In this document: in pieces, positions 1-8,281 of the stretch
Position numbering within the stretch: the first letter of the stretch is position 1
Layout: each line of letters opens with the position of its first letter
Source: JABCPE02 sp963516675
Lineage (GTDB): Bacteria > Bacteroidota > Bacteroidia > Flavobacteriales > Weeksellaceae
DNA length: 64,000 nucleotides
Assembly: GCA_963516675.1 (NCBI GenBank)
Contig: CAUQBH010000010.1
Coordinates: 21,363-85,362, forward strand
Reading direction: 5' to 3'
Translations under genes and position numbers: made by a program
Notes under the pieces: model-generated
Database searches by the model: none
What the model saw: the letters and a program-made list of their open reading frames with translations, nothing else
Told to the model about the DNA's origin: nothing

Positions 1-59
1 ATCGTTTATGAACTGCGTAGTTGTCAATGTCTTTATTTTATTCTACAAAGATACGAAAA

Positions 60-87
60 GTCCAGTTTATTACATAAAAAACTGGAC
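60..87 (-). terminator. hairpin downstream of integrase gene
   Basis: A 9-bp perfect stem (GTCCAGTTT / AAACTGGAC) with a 10-nt loop lies just past the stop of the leftward integrase gene. On the minus strand it is followed by a short run of four T. It is probably the intrinsic terminator of that gene, although the T run is short. Confidence 0.55.
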
Positions 88-93
88 AAAATA

Positions 94-1530
94 TTAGGCG
101 ATATTCATTGTGTTGTTATTTTGTGTTTGTTCTTCTTGTTCTAATTTTTTACTCATTTCCTCTATTTTTTCTTGTAATGCTCGTATTTGTTCTGATTGTA
201 GGTCATATTTTTGCAATTTCTCATTTCTTGATTTTATACTTTCTTGTCTTAAGTGTTCATGTTCACTAGTTGGCTTGAAATAAGTTTTAAAAGTGTTTTC
301 ATTAGTATGTCCTGTATATTGCCAAATTTCTAGTAAATCCCAACCTTCAATGTATCTGTTGGTACAGAAACTTCTTCTTGAATCGTGGAAGGCTATTTTT
401 TCTGAAAAGCTTAATTCTTCAATGATAACACCTTTATTTGAGGGCTTTTCTATTGAAATTTTCTTGTCTTTGAAATAGGGAATTTCCTCAAAAACTTCTT
501 TAAGGTAGTCGTTTGTTTTTTGATTAGAAATAGATATGGACTTAATATTGCCATTATATTTTTCTAGTATTTCTTCTGTGTATCCAAAGAAAGAAAAGCA
601 AAGTGTTGTATATTTATCGTTTGTTGATACTTTTTCTGAAAGGATTGTTATTTTTCTGTTATCATAATCTATATGAGAGTTTTCTATCCTTGTTATATCA
701 CTAAATCTCAAAGAAGTGTGACAACCAAGTACAAATAAGTCTCTTATTTTTTCTAATCTTTTATTGTTGGATAAATTATATTGATAAAGTTCTGTTATAT
801 CTTTTTCTGTTAAAACAACATTAAAAGAAGGGGCTACTTTAGGTTTGAATTCTTCTTGTAGATAGCTTCTGTTATCAGTGTAGCCTTTTTCAAATGCTTT
901 TCTTAGGACTTGAGACAGTCTTTTTATTCTTGTTTTAAGGGTATTAGAACTTAATTTTTTACGATTAATCAACCAAGATTGAAATTTTAAACATAGAACT
1001 TCATCAAATTTATCTATATCAATAAATGTATTAGTTTCCTTTGCGAACTCTTTTAAATCTTTATACATTACATTAAAAGAGGAAATATAGCTTTTGTGTT
1101 TGGGTTTTTGTCCAGAATCTATAGCGTTATTGTTTTTAAGATTAAGAATCTCCATAAATTCTTCAAAAATATCATCAAAAGATTTTTTGCCTTTTTTGAC
1201 AACTTTGATATCTTTTCCTTCTTTTGCCGAATTTACAATACTTTTTAGCTCTTCCTTTGTTGGAATTCTATTGTATTGTTCGTTAAATCTATTGTGGGTA
1301 TCAATAATTGAAGCTCTAAATTTATCAAGTTTTAGATTTATTTCTTTTTTAGATGCTCCTGATGACACATATTGTTTGTTTTTGTCCCAATGAATAGTTG
1401 GAATTTTTATTCCTGTTGAAAAATCTATTTGGTAATCCTTAAAAGAGTATCTTCCTGCTATTCTTGAGGTTTCTAATTTAGGGTCTTTCAATCTAAAGCT
1501 AACGCTTCCTATCTCGTTGTTATACCGCAT
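94..1530 (-). CDS. tyrosine site-specific recombinase (integrase)
   Basis: A 478-aa integrase of the Bacteroidota phage/ICE type. The N-terminal 100 residues look like the arm-binding domain. A SAM-like core-binding region (about 120-230) follows, then the catalytic domain with the Arg box (CHTSLRFSD), the HDSRRSF box near residue 405, and GHTNENTFKTYFKP with the nucleophilic Tyr. A Gln/Glu-rich coiled-coil tail closes the protein. It lies alone at the left edge, reads leftward and has its own -7 box 26 bp upstream of the start. Its product should integrate and excise a mobile element whose body is probably left of the window. It is not the integrase of the Mu-like prophage, which carries a DDE transposase. 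Confidence 0.93.
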   Translation of the reverse strand: MRYNNEIGSVSFRLKDPKLETSRIAGRYSFKDYQIDFSTGIKIPTIHWDKNKQYVSSGASKKEINLKLDKFRASIIDTHNRFNEQYNRIPTKEELKSIVNSAKEGKDIKVVKKGKKSFDDIFEEFMEILNLKNNNAIDSGQKPKHKSYISSFNVMYKDLKEFAKETNTFIDIDKFDEVLCLKFQSWLINRKKLSSNTLKTRIKRLSQVLRKAFEKGYTDNRSYLQEEFKPKVAPSFNVVLTEKDITELYQYNLSNNKRLEKIRDLFVLGCHTSLRFSDITRIENSHIDYDNRKITILSEKVSTNDKYTTLCFSFFGYTEEILEKYNGNIKSISISNQKTNDYLKEVFEEIPYFKDKKISIEKPSNKGVIIEELSFSEKIAFHDSRRSFCTNRYIEGWDLLEIWQYTGHTNENTFKTYFKPTSEHEHLRQESIKSRNEKLQKYDLQSEQIRALQEKIEEMSKKLEQEEQTQNNNTMNIA

Positions 1531-1555
1531 GATATGTGTGTTAAATTATCTTTTA

Positions 1556-1563
1556 CAAAGATA
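1556..1563 (-). promoter_or_regulatory. -7 box of integrase promoter
   Basis: On the minus strand the sequence TATCTTTG matches the Bacteroidota -7 consensus TAnnTTTG and sits 26 bp before the integrase ATG. The assignment rests on the consensus only. Confidence 0.5.
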
Positions 1564-1735
1564 TAAAAAAAATATCAAAATGGTCACGATTTTGGTCACG
1601 GTAAAAAATAAATCTTAATAAATTTAATTAAATTCAAAAATATTTAATTCGTTGATTTTTAATTATTTAATATTTGATTTAGTTTTAATGAAATCTATTT
1701 TTATACAAAGTTATAGTCCCTGTGGGTCTACATTT

Positions 1736-1766
1736 AAAAACTCTCTGAATTTCAGAGAGTTTTTTG
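1736..1766 (+). terminator. strong intrinsic terminator, possibly behind an att remnant
   Basis: A 12-bp stem around ACTCTCTGA/TCAGAGAGT, bordered by A and T runs, forms a classical bidirectional terminator. No complete gene ends into it. The preceding bases 1713-1730 (AGTCCCTGTGGGTCTACA) look like the end of a structural RNA gene, so this could be the 3' end plus terminator regenerated by integration of the element whose integrase is at 94-1530. The terminator is clear; the attachment-site reading is a guess. Confidence 0.6.
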
Positions 1767-1894
1767 TTTTAAAGTAGTTTACTAAAATTTACTTTTTTTT
1801 GAGAAAGATAATGAATAAGTGTTTATAAATTTTAGCAGGGAAATGATTTTTTAATTCATCAAAAATCATTATTTTTGGCATCAAAATATAAACT

Positions 1895-3322
1895 ATGAAT
1901 TCTTACAAAAATCCTCTTGAAGAGCGCTATTCCAGTGAGGAAATGCTTTATAATTTTTCACCTGAGAATAAGTTTCGCACTTGGAGACAGCTTTGGATTG
2001 CTCTTGCCGAAATCGAAAAAGATTTAGGTTTAGATATTTCTGATGAGCAGATAGCACAGCTGAAAGAACAAGCCCAAAATATAGACTTTGCTAAGGCAGC
2101 CGAATACGAAAAGAAATTCCGTCATGATGTGATGGCGCATGTGCATACCTACGGAGATGCCGCTCCTTTGGCGAAGGGAATCATCCATCTTGGGGCTACT
2201 TCTGCGTTTGTGGGGGATAATACTGATTTGATTCAAATTCGTGATGGGCTGCTCATCATCCGCAAACAGCTGGTGAATGTTATCAAAAAACTGTCTGATT
2301 TCGCACTGAAATATAAAGACCTTCCTACGCTTGGTTTTACGCATTTTCAGCCAGCACAACTCACTACCGTAGGGAAGCGTGCTACACTTTGGCTGCAGTC
2401 TCTTCTTTTGGATTTTGAGGAATTAGAATTTTTCTTGGAAACCCTCAGATTTAGAGGCGTGAAAGGAACTACAGGAACGGCAGCCAGCTTTTTGGAGCTT
2501 TTCAGTGGAGATTATGCCAAGGTAAAACATTTGGATAAGGAGCTTTCCAGAAGATTTGGTTTTGAAAAAGTTTTTGGCGTTTCGGGGCAGACTTATGATA
2601 GAAAAATCGATGCAAAAGCTGCAACTTTGCTCTCGAATATCGCTCAGTCGGCACATAAATTTACCAATGACCTTCGCTTACTTCAGAATTTGAAAGAAAT
2701 AGAAGAACCTTTTGAGAAAAGCCAAATCGGTTCTTCGGCGATGGCCTACAAGCGAAACCCAATGCGTTCCGAGAGAATAGGGGCTCTTGCTAAATTTGTG
2801 ATGTCGGTTTCTTCGGGCTCTGTGATGGTGGCTTCTACGCAGTGGTTTGAGCGTACGCTGGATGACTCTGCGAATAAGCGACTTACGATTCCTCAGGCGT
2901 TTTTAGCAGTGGATGCTATTTTGCTTATTTGGAATAACATCATGGATGGGCTTGTGGTCTATGAAAATCGTATCAGAAAGCACATTATGGAGGAGCTTCC
3001 GTTCATGGCTACCGAATACATCATCATGGAAGAGGTAAAAGCAGGTGGCGACCGACAGGAAATCCACGAAACTATCCGCCAGCACTCTATGGAGGCGAGT
3101 AAAAAAGTGAAAATGGAAGGAAAGGAAAACGACCTGATAGAGCGCATTATGAACGATAATTCGCTGAAAATGGATAAGTCTAAAATCATGGAAGTCCTAG
3201 ACCCGAAAAACTTCATCGGATTTGCACCGGTGCAGACAGAGGAATTCATCAAGAATGAAGTTCAGCCGATTTTGGATAAATACCAAGACCTTGTGGGGCT
3301 GAGCGTAGATTTGAAAGTTTAA
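1895..3322 (+). CDS. purB: adenylosuccinate lyase
   Basis: A 475-aa enzyme of the fumarase/aspartase superfamily. It splits succinyl-aminoimidazole carboxamide ribotide to AICAR plus fumarate, and adenylosuccinate to AMP plus fumarate, in purine synthesis. The family signature is complete (SSAMAYKRNPMRSERI, residues about 285-300). The TSAFVGDNTD and GFTHFQPAQLTTVGKRA motifs of the active site are also present. Length is normal for the long bacterial/eukaryotic-type PurB. It stands alone with a TATTTTTG box just upstream. Another purine gene, purL, lies 5 kb downstream in a separate transcription unit. Confidence 0.97.
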   Translation: MNSYKNPLEERYSSEEMLYNFSPENKFRTWRQLWIALAEIEKDLGLDISDEQIAQLKEQAQNIDFAKAAEYEKKFRHDVMAHVHTYGDAAPLAKGIIHLGATSAFVGDNTDLIQIRDGLLIIRKQLVNVIKKLSDFALKYKDLPTLGFTHFQPAQLTTVGKRATLWLQSLLLDFEELEFFLETLRFRGVKGTTGTAASFLELFSGDYAKVKHLDKELSRRFGFEKVFGVSGQTYDRKIDAKAATLLSNIAQSAHKFTNDLRLLQNLKEIEEPFEKSQIGSSAMAYKRNPMRSERIGALAKFVMSVSSGSVMVASTQWFERTLDDSANKRLTIPQAFLAVDAILLIWNNIMDGLVVYENRIRKHIMEELPFMATEYIIMEEVKAGGDRQEIHETIRQHSMEASKKVKMEGKENDLIERIMNDNSLKMDKSKIMEVLDPKNFIGFAPVQTEEFIKNEVQPILDKYQDLVGLSVDLKV

Positions 3323-3503
3323 GCTAAATAAAGATATTTCATTTACTAATTTTTTAATTAATGCCAATAGAATTTTTGTGTTTTTAAGTTCTATTTTATG
3401 AAAATTCCCTGCTGGTTTCGGCAGGGAATTTCTTTTTTAGCTCAAATTTTATTTTTAGAGAAAAGTGGTTTGGTTATCCGCTCGTGTTTTTCGCTAAATA
3501 TAT

Positions 3504-3511
3504 AGTATCTT
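3504..3511 (+). promoter_or_regulatory. -7 box of mnmE promoter
   Basis: TATCTTTG, a perfect TAnnTTTG -7 element, ends about 8 bp before the mnmE start codon. Transcription would begin at or within one or two bases of the ATG, so the message may be leaderless. Confidence 0.5.
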
Positions 3512-3518
3512 TGCCGTT

Positions 3519-4919
3519 ATGAATCAAGATACGATATGCGCCCTTGCGACTGCCGATGGGGTGGGAGCGATAGGCATCATCCGTGTTTCGGGGCAGGATG
3601 CTTTGGTGGTGGTCAATAGAATTTTTGAAGGAAAAAACTTGGAAAAAGTGCCGACTCACACGGTGCATTATGGTTTTATAAAAGACCAAGAAGAAATAAT
3701 AGATGAGGTGATGGTCTCTGTGTTCCATGCACCGAGGACTTTCACGGTGGAAAATTCGGCGGAAATTTCTTTTCATGGTTCGCCGCATATTGCTAAAAAA
3801 ATCTTGGAAGCTCTGCTGAAAAATGGCGCGAGAACTGCCAAAGCAGGAGAATTTACCATGAGAGCCTTTATGAATGGGCGTATAGACCTTTCTCAGGCGG
3901 AATCCATTGCTGACCTTATTGCTTCCGAGAATGAGGCTTCGCGAAAGGCTGCCCTTGAGCAGCTGAAAGGCGGAATTTCCAAGGAAATAGCCGTTCTGAG
4001 AGGAGATTTGCTGAATTTTACTTCGCTTATCGAACTGGAACTTGATTTTGCTGAAGAAGATGTGGAATTTGCTGACCGCTCGGCGCTGATGGGACTTATT
4101 GCTAATCTTAAATCCAAATTGGGTAGTCTTATTGATAGTTTTCAGTACGGAAATGCAGTGAAAAACGGCATCAATGTGGCGATAATCGGAAAACCTAATG
4201 CAGGGAAATCCACTCTGCTGAACGCCCTTTTGAAAGAGGAAAGGGCAATAGTGAGCGATATAGCAGGGACTACCCGTGACACGATAGAGGAGGTTCTGCA
4301 TATAAAAGGCACGGCGTTCCGTTTCATCGACACGGCAGGAATCCGCGAAACTTCCGACACGATAGAGGAAATAGGCGTGAAGAAAGCCAAAGAAAAAATA
4401 GCATCGGCAAAGGTGTTGCTTTATCTTTATGATGAGCAGGACAGCAGCGCGGAAGAAATCATTAGCTTTATAAAAGAATTCTACCGCCCAGACCTGAAAG
4501 TGATGCTTCTTCATAATAAAATAGACCAAAACAAGGGTGTTTCTACTGAAAATCTTTCAGAAATAGACCAAGCGCTGAAACGAGAACTTGTCCCTGATTA
4601 TACGGATACTATTCTGGGGATTTCGGCTCGGGAAAATATCAATATAGAACTACTCAAAGCGGAATTGTCCAGTTTTGTGGAAACTCTGAAAGGCAGCGAA
4701 AATGCAGTAGTAATTACCAATCAGCGCCACTATGAAGCCCTTAGAAAATCGTTGGATTCCGTGGAAAGAGTAGAAGAAGCGGTGGTTTCGGGTATTCATA
4801 CGGAACTTCTGGCGTATGAACTGCGCACGGCTCTGGAACACCTTGGGGAAATCTCTGGGGAATTTACCAATGATGAGGTTTTAGGAAATATTTTTAGTAA
4901 GTTCTGTATCGGAAAATAA
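3519..4919 (+). CDS. mnmE: tRNA modification GTPase MnmE
   Basis: A 466-aa GTPase that works with MnmG to place the (carboxymethyl)aminomethyl group on U34 of tRNAs reading split codon boxes. The N-terminal tetrahydrofolate-binding domain (about 1-120) is followed by a helical domain split by a G domain. The G domain has GKPNAGKSTLLN (G1, about 224-235), the TTRD switch, DTAG and HNKID. The C-terminus ends with the family hallmark FCIGK, whose Cys is catalytic. A TATCTTTG box ends 8 bp before the ATG, which suggests a nearly leaderless transcript. A long open frame on the opposite strand inside this gene is a shadow. Confidence 0.98.
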   Translation: MNQDTICALATADGVGAIGIIRVSGQDALVVVNRIFEGKNLEKVPTHTVHYGFIKDQEEIIDEVMVSVFHAPRTFTVENSAEISFHGSPHIAKKILEALLKNGARTAKAGEFTMRAFMNGRIDLSQAESIADLIASENEASRKAALEQLKGGISKEIAVLRGDLLNFTSLIELELDFAEEDVEFADRSALMGLIANLKSKLGSLIDSFQYGNAVKNGINVAIIGKPNAGKSTLLNALLKEERAIVSDIAGTTRDTIEEVLHIKGTAFRFIDTAGIRETSDTIEEIGVKKAKEKIASAKVLLYLYDEQDSSAEEIISFIKEFYRPDLKVMLLHNKIDQNKGVSTENLSEIDQALKRELVPDYTDTILGISARENINIELLKAELSSFVETLKGSENAVVITNQRHYEALRKSLDSVERVEEAVVSGIHTELLAYELRTALEHLGEISGEFTNDEVLGNIFSKFCIGK

Positions 4920-5013
4920 ATATAGTTTTCTTTGGTTTCCTTTAGTTTCTTTTGTTTGATTTTCAGTAAATTATGATTATTTTATTTTCGTATGTATGAC
5001 TTTGTTTATATAT

Positions 5014-5065
5014 TTGTACACCTTTTGTACACCTTGAAACCAAAAGATGTACAGGAGGTGTGCAA
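5014..5065. repeat. TTGTACACC direct and inverted repeats
   Basis: TTGTACACC occurs twice in direct orientation (5014-5032). Imperfect inverted copies follow: GATGTACAGG, then AGGTGTGCAA. The stretch lies in the 295-bp non-coding interval between mnmE and the next gene. It could be an operator, a recombination site or the remnant of an inserted element. I cannot assign a function. Confidence 0.5.
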
Positions 5066-5214
5066 TTTTATATGCGTATGAAAACATCATTATATTAATT
5101 AAAAAAAACAGAAAATTAGTTTTTTATAAAATATTATCATGTTTCAGAAATTAGTGAAAAAGTGTATATTTAAGGTTTCAAAAAACAATAATTTCTAGCC
5201 AAACATAAAGCATT

Positions 5215-6009
5215 ATGAACTACAAAACATTAGTAAAACTAAGCAATATTATTGGGATAATTTCTATTATCTTGTTGGTTTATTGGGTTTTTGTATTTAT
5301 TTCAATAACGGTCTTTGGATTGAAAATTTTTCGGGAAAATATTACCGAGACTTTTTATCTGAGTGTACTGGGAGTTTTAGCGTTGATGCTGGGTTCTCTT
5401 ATTATTAATGTGATGTTTAACCTTACTCGAATAGCCGAAAAACACAATCAAGATGAATTGAGTGTTTCTAAACAGGTTAACAAAAAAATGGGACTTCTTT
5501 TTGGACTGAGTTTTCCTTTGATATTCGGGCTTCTTTTCGCTGGAGATTATATTACATCCAGAAAAAAAGAAGAAATGCTGATAGCTTCTGCAAAAGAAAT
5601 CATAGAGAGCAATAAGGAAAAAACAGATAAATTACTTCATTATTCCTTTGATAAAAATTGGGTTATCAATACTCGCAATATTCTTGATTTATACGAAAAT
5701 ACGGATAAGCATTTTCCATATGTTTCGGTAATTGTGTCGGATAGTATTGATAAAACAAAAGTGTTTTTAGGTTTTAGAGATTACTACATAGAGAATGATA
5801 CCATTCGCCCTATGAAGAGAGATTTTATTCTAAAAACAACAAAAGTAGAGCGTGAATACCTCAAAAAGGTATTTTATAACCATTCTGATGAAGTACGATT
5901 CAGTGCTAATGATGGTAGGTACGAGCTGTTTTATCCCTATATAAAAGATGGGAAAAGAATTGTTCTTTATTTTTCGGAGTATCAGCCTTATGGGAAAATA
6001 GGAAGTTGA
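5215..6009 (+). CDS. membrane protein of unknown function
   Basis: A 264-aa protein I do not recognise. Three hydrophobic segments are visible at about 10-38, 45-70 and 90-112, followed by a soluble C-terminal half of about 150 residues rich in charged and aromatic residues. No lipobox or enzymatic motif is visible. It is followed after 43 bp by another tiny membrane protein gene, so the two may be co-transcribed. Both are AT-rich relative to mnmE, consistent with an accessory insertion between core genes. Confidence 0.75.
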   Translation: MNYKTLVKLSNIIGIISIILLVYWVFVFISITVFGLKIFRENITETFYLSVLGVLALMLGSLIINVMFNLTRIAEKHNQDELSVSKQVNKKMGLLFGLSFPLIFGLLFAGDYITSRKKEEMLIASAKEIIESNKEKTDKLLHYSFDKNWVINTRNILDLYENTDKHFPYVSVIVSDSIDKTKVFLGFRDYYIENDTIRPMKRDFILKTTKVEREYLKKVFYNHSDEVRFSANDGRYELFYPYIKDGKRIVLYFSEYQPYGKIGS

Positions 6010-6052
6010 TAAACAGATAGAAACTATAACAAAACTAATAGAAGTAAAGTAA

Positions 6053-6232
6053 ATGATAGCAAAAGAGTATATTCCTATTTATGCTACATTAATAGTTCTT
6101 GCGCTTATTTACATAAAGAGTAAAAAAAAGGATAAAAATGATGACAACCCAATGAATACAGCAAGGGTCTTTGATTCATATATACTAATAATAATACTTT
6201 TGGTATTAATTATATTATCTATTTTTAAATGA
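6053..6232 (+). CDS. small two-helix membrane protein
   Basis: A 59-aa open frame with two hydrophobic segments (residues about 7-22 and 42-58) separated by a lysine/aspartate-rich linker (KSKKKDKNDD). No family is recognised. It starts 43 bp behind the preceding membrane protein gene. Its size and composition are typical of small inner-membrane proteins, but only the sequence of the frame itself supports it. Confidence 0.5.
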   Translation: MIAKEYIPIYATLIVLALIYIKSKKKDKNDDNPMNTARVFDSYILIIILLVLIILSIFK

Positions 6233-6357
6233 CAGGTAAAATTCCAGATGTGTGGGCTGAACCATAAATATTTATACTTAATTTAAAGACAAATTATGCT
6301 TTATATTGTATTTTTTTGAGTGTGATGATTAGATAATTATTATTTATATCTGTATAA

Positions 6358-6441
6358 ATGAATTATATGGCATTTTATAAACTGATAGAACAAAACAAAG
6401 AACGGCGGAAAGCGCTGGGAATACGCTTCAAGTTATTTTAG
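6358..6441 (+). other. 27-codon fragment, probably a gene remnant
   Basis: A short frame beginning MNYMAFYKLIEQ with a basic, less AT-rich second half (KERRKALGIRFKLF) than the surrounding intergenic DNA. It looks more like the remnant of a decayed gene than a functional peptide. It is followed directly by the terminator at 6457. Confidence 0.25.
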
Positions 6442-6456
6442 AGAAATTAAAATTAG

Positions 6457-6488
6457 AAGCTGTCGCAAATCTTATTTTGCGACAGCTT
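6457..6488. terminator. bidirectional intrinsic terminator
   Basis: A 13-bp perfect stem (AAGCTGTCGCAAA / TTTGCGACAGCTT) with a 6-nt loop and T runs on both strands. It separates the rightward genes up to 6441 from the leftward gene ending at 6512. Confidence 0.9.
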
Positions 6489-6511
6489 TTTTACTTTTCT
6501 ATTTTTTGAAA

Positions 6512-7123
6512 TTAATGGCAAAAAGCCACCATATCTAATCCGTTTTCAAGGCAAAAAGCGATGTTCTCTTTTAGTCCCATAATATGTTCATAGCTATAGC
6601 CTTTGTCTTCTTCCTCGGTTTCACCATCGATTAAGTCTTCTATTTCCTCAGGAGTTTTATGCACTTTTGATAATAAATCCGAAAGCGCTTGTAGGTGTTC
6701 TTTATCAAGCAGGCTTATCATAGGGAAATCGTATATCTCTGGGATAGAAAATGGGTGAAAATGGTCAGCAGGGAAGAGTTCGGTATCTATTTCAGTCTTT
6801 ATATTCCAGTCTTCTAAAAGTATACGACTGATGAGTTCAGTTTCATACCAAAACTTAATTTCCTGATTATAAGGTAATTCTATACCCAAAGTAGTACAAA
6901 TACCGATAAAGGCATAGCCATAAATATACCCTTCCTGATCATACTGATTGCCCATAATAATATCAGTAAGCGCCTTTATGGTCTCATTATCATCGTCTCC
7001 ATCTGCATAGTTTTTAAAGGTATCATTCGCTTTTACCTTTTGTAAAAGGGCTTCATCTTTAGAGCCAAAAACAGCTTTGATTTCAGGAGTTTTTATTCCG
7101 TAAGCAAACATATAGTATCCCAT
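6512..7123 (-). CDS. DUF7691-like acidic protein
   Basis: A 203-aa acidic cytosolic protein. The start MGYYMFAYGIKT and the repeated acidic stretches (DGDDDNE, GETEEEDKG) resemble proteins annotated as DUF7691, which are often scattered near polymorphic toxin loci. That resemblance is from memory and should be tested. No catalytic motif is visible. It ends on the strong terminator at 6457 and is divergently arranged with the gene at 7209, sharing an 85-bp promoter region. Confidence 0.7.
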   Translation of the reverse strand: MGYYMFAYGIKTPEIKAVFGSKDEALLQKVKANDTFKNYADGDDDNETIKALTDIIMGNQYDQEGYIYGYAFIGICTTLGIELPYNQEIKFWYETELISRILLEDWNIKTEIDTELFPADHFHPFSIPEIYDFPMISLLDKEHLQALSDLLSKVHKTPEEIEDLIDGETEEEDKGYSYEHIMGLKENIAFCLENGLDMVAFCH

Positions 7124-7208
7124 AAGTAGAATTTTTTTATTGAAAGAACGAAGATAGTGTTTTTTTATTTACATTTGTAAGGTATGACTATTTAAAAAAA
7201 TAAAAATT

Positions 7209-7784
7209 ATGGAATTGATTTCAGAAAAAATGAAATTTGATTTTCTTGTCAGATTAAAATTTGATATTAGTGAAGGGTATGATAAGGCGGGAATTAAAAC
7301 GGCTTATAATGATTTTGCAAGAACGCTGAGAACTGATAATTTGAAGGAGAAAAAATTTAAAACAGAAAATTTTTTACTCAAAGAATTGAAACAATTGATT
7401 TCTTTGAATATAAAAAATCAAGAAGAATTTGATGAAAAACATAGGGAACTATGTGAGAAACTTAAGAAAGAATGGAATGAGCTCAGTTATGGTCAAATTC
7501 AAAAATGGGTAAATATGTCCCTCAAATATTGGCTTCTTTTCGGTGGAGATAAAATAGCAAACATTGAGAAAAATGCTAAATATTTCCATATTCCCATTGA
7601 CAGCATCATAAAAGAAATTGCTTTTGGAGAAAAAAGAAATCAAGTAGGTTATAAAAGTTGGAGTAAAATAGAAAATTATGATGAATATTTCAAATATCAA
7701 GACATATTCAGAGAAAATAACAAAAAGATTGAGCCGATTGTAAAAGAGTTTGAGTTGTTTAATAATAGTAATAATAAACAATAA
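7209..7784 (+). CDS. hypothetical protein, helical
   Basis: A 191-aa lysine- and glutamate-rich helical protein without signal peptide or membrane segment. The central part (GQIQKWVNMSLKYW, about residues 95-108) is its most distinctive motif and recurs, as I remember it, in uncharacterised bacterial accessory proteins. No function can be given. A TACATTTG box lies about 25 bp upstream. The gene at 7821 follows after 36 bp and is probably in the same operon. Confidence 0.7.
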   Translation: MELISEKMKFDFLVRLKFDISEGYDKAGIKTAYNDFARTLRTDNLKEKKFKTENFLLKELKQLISLNIKNQEEFDEKHRELCEKLKKEWNELSYGQIQKWVNMSLKYWLLFGGDKIANIEKNAKYFHIPIDSIIKEIAFGEKRNQVGYKSWSKIENYDEYFKYQDIFRENNKKIEPIVKEFELFNNSNNKQ

Positions 7785-7820
7785 AACCAGTAAATTTAAA
7801 ACCAATTTAAATTACACCAG

Positions 7821-8051
7821 ATGAACATAGAGGAAAATACAGAATCTATACAGAAAGAGATATTACAACACAAAATAAAGGTGATGGGGAAAGATTGGGT
7901 GCAAAACAGATTGGAAGCAAAAGCGCAGGTTCAAGATATGAAAAAGCACTTGGATTCTTTATCAGAAGAAGAAGCTCACAGACAGGCAGTGGAACAAGCA
8001 GAGAAAATCAAAAGACTGAGAGAAGAGAGGAGAATAAAGGGGATTTCATAG
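7821..8051 (+). CDS. small coiled-coil hypothetical protein
   Basis: A 76-aa, highly charged, almost entirely helical protein (many E/K/Q heptad-like repeats, basic tail RLREERRIKG). It follows the 191-aa gene closely and probably shares its message. No family is recognised; a regulatory or antitoxin-like role would be speculation. Confidence 0.6.
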   Translation: MNIEENTESIQKEILQHKIKVMGKDWVQNRLEAKAQVQDMKKHLDSLSEEEAHRQAVEQAEKIKRLREERRIKGIS

Positions 8052-8249
8052 AGTATTGTAAAGAAAATGGATAATGGAAAGGAAAACTGTTTTGGATAGA
8101 TGTTCAAAGCAGTTTTGTTTTTTTGAAATGTGATGCTTTGGTAGTTCAGATTACAAAATGAGAAACGCCTACTAAGACAGAGCAGAAAAAACTTAAAAAA
8201 TCATTGATAATTATTCCTTTTTGTAGTAGTTATTTTAGCGGATAAAATG

Positions 8250-8257
8250 TAAATTTG
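8250..8257 (+). promoter_or_regulatory. -7 box of purL promoter
   Basis: TAAATTTG matches TAnnTTTG and lies 24 bp before the purL ATG. A second AT-rich element with TTATTTTAG lies about 20 bp further upstream. Confidence 0.5.
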
Positions 8258-8281
8258 CAGAACTCCCTATAATAACTAAAA

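Noticed and set aside
94..1530. Integrase of the central prophage
   Set aside because: The prophage ends, target duplication and DDE transposase show it moves by transposition; the recombinase is 24 kb away, outside its boundaries.
3474..4529. 351-codon open frame on the minus strand inside mnmE
   Set aside because: It is fully antisense to a gene with all MnmE motifs; its protein has no recognisable pattern and is rich in Phe, His and Arg typical of shadow frames.
7449..7805. 118-codon hydrophobic minus-strand frame
   Set aside because: It is the antisense of the lysine-rich 191-aa protein; antisense of AAA-rich codons gives artificial Phe/Leu-rich frames.
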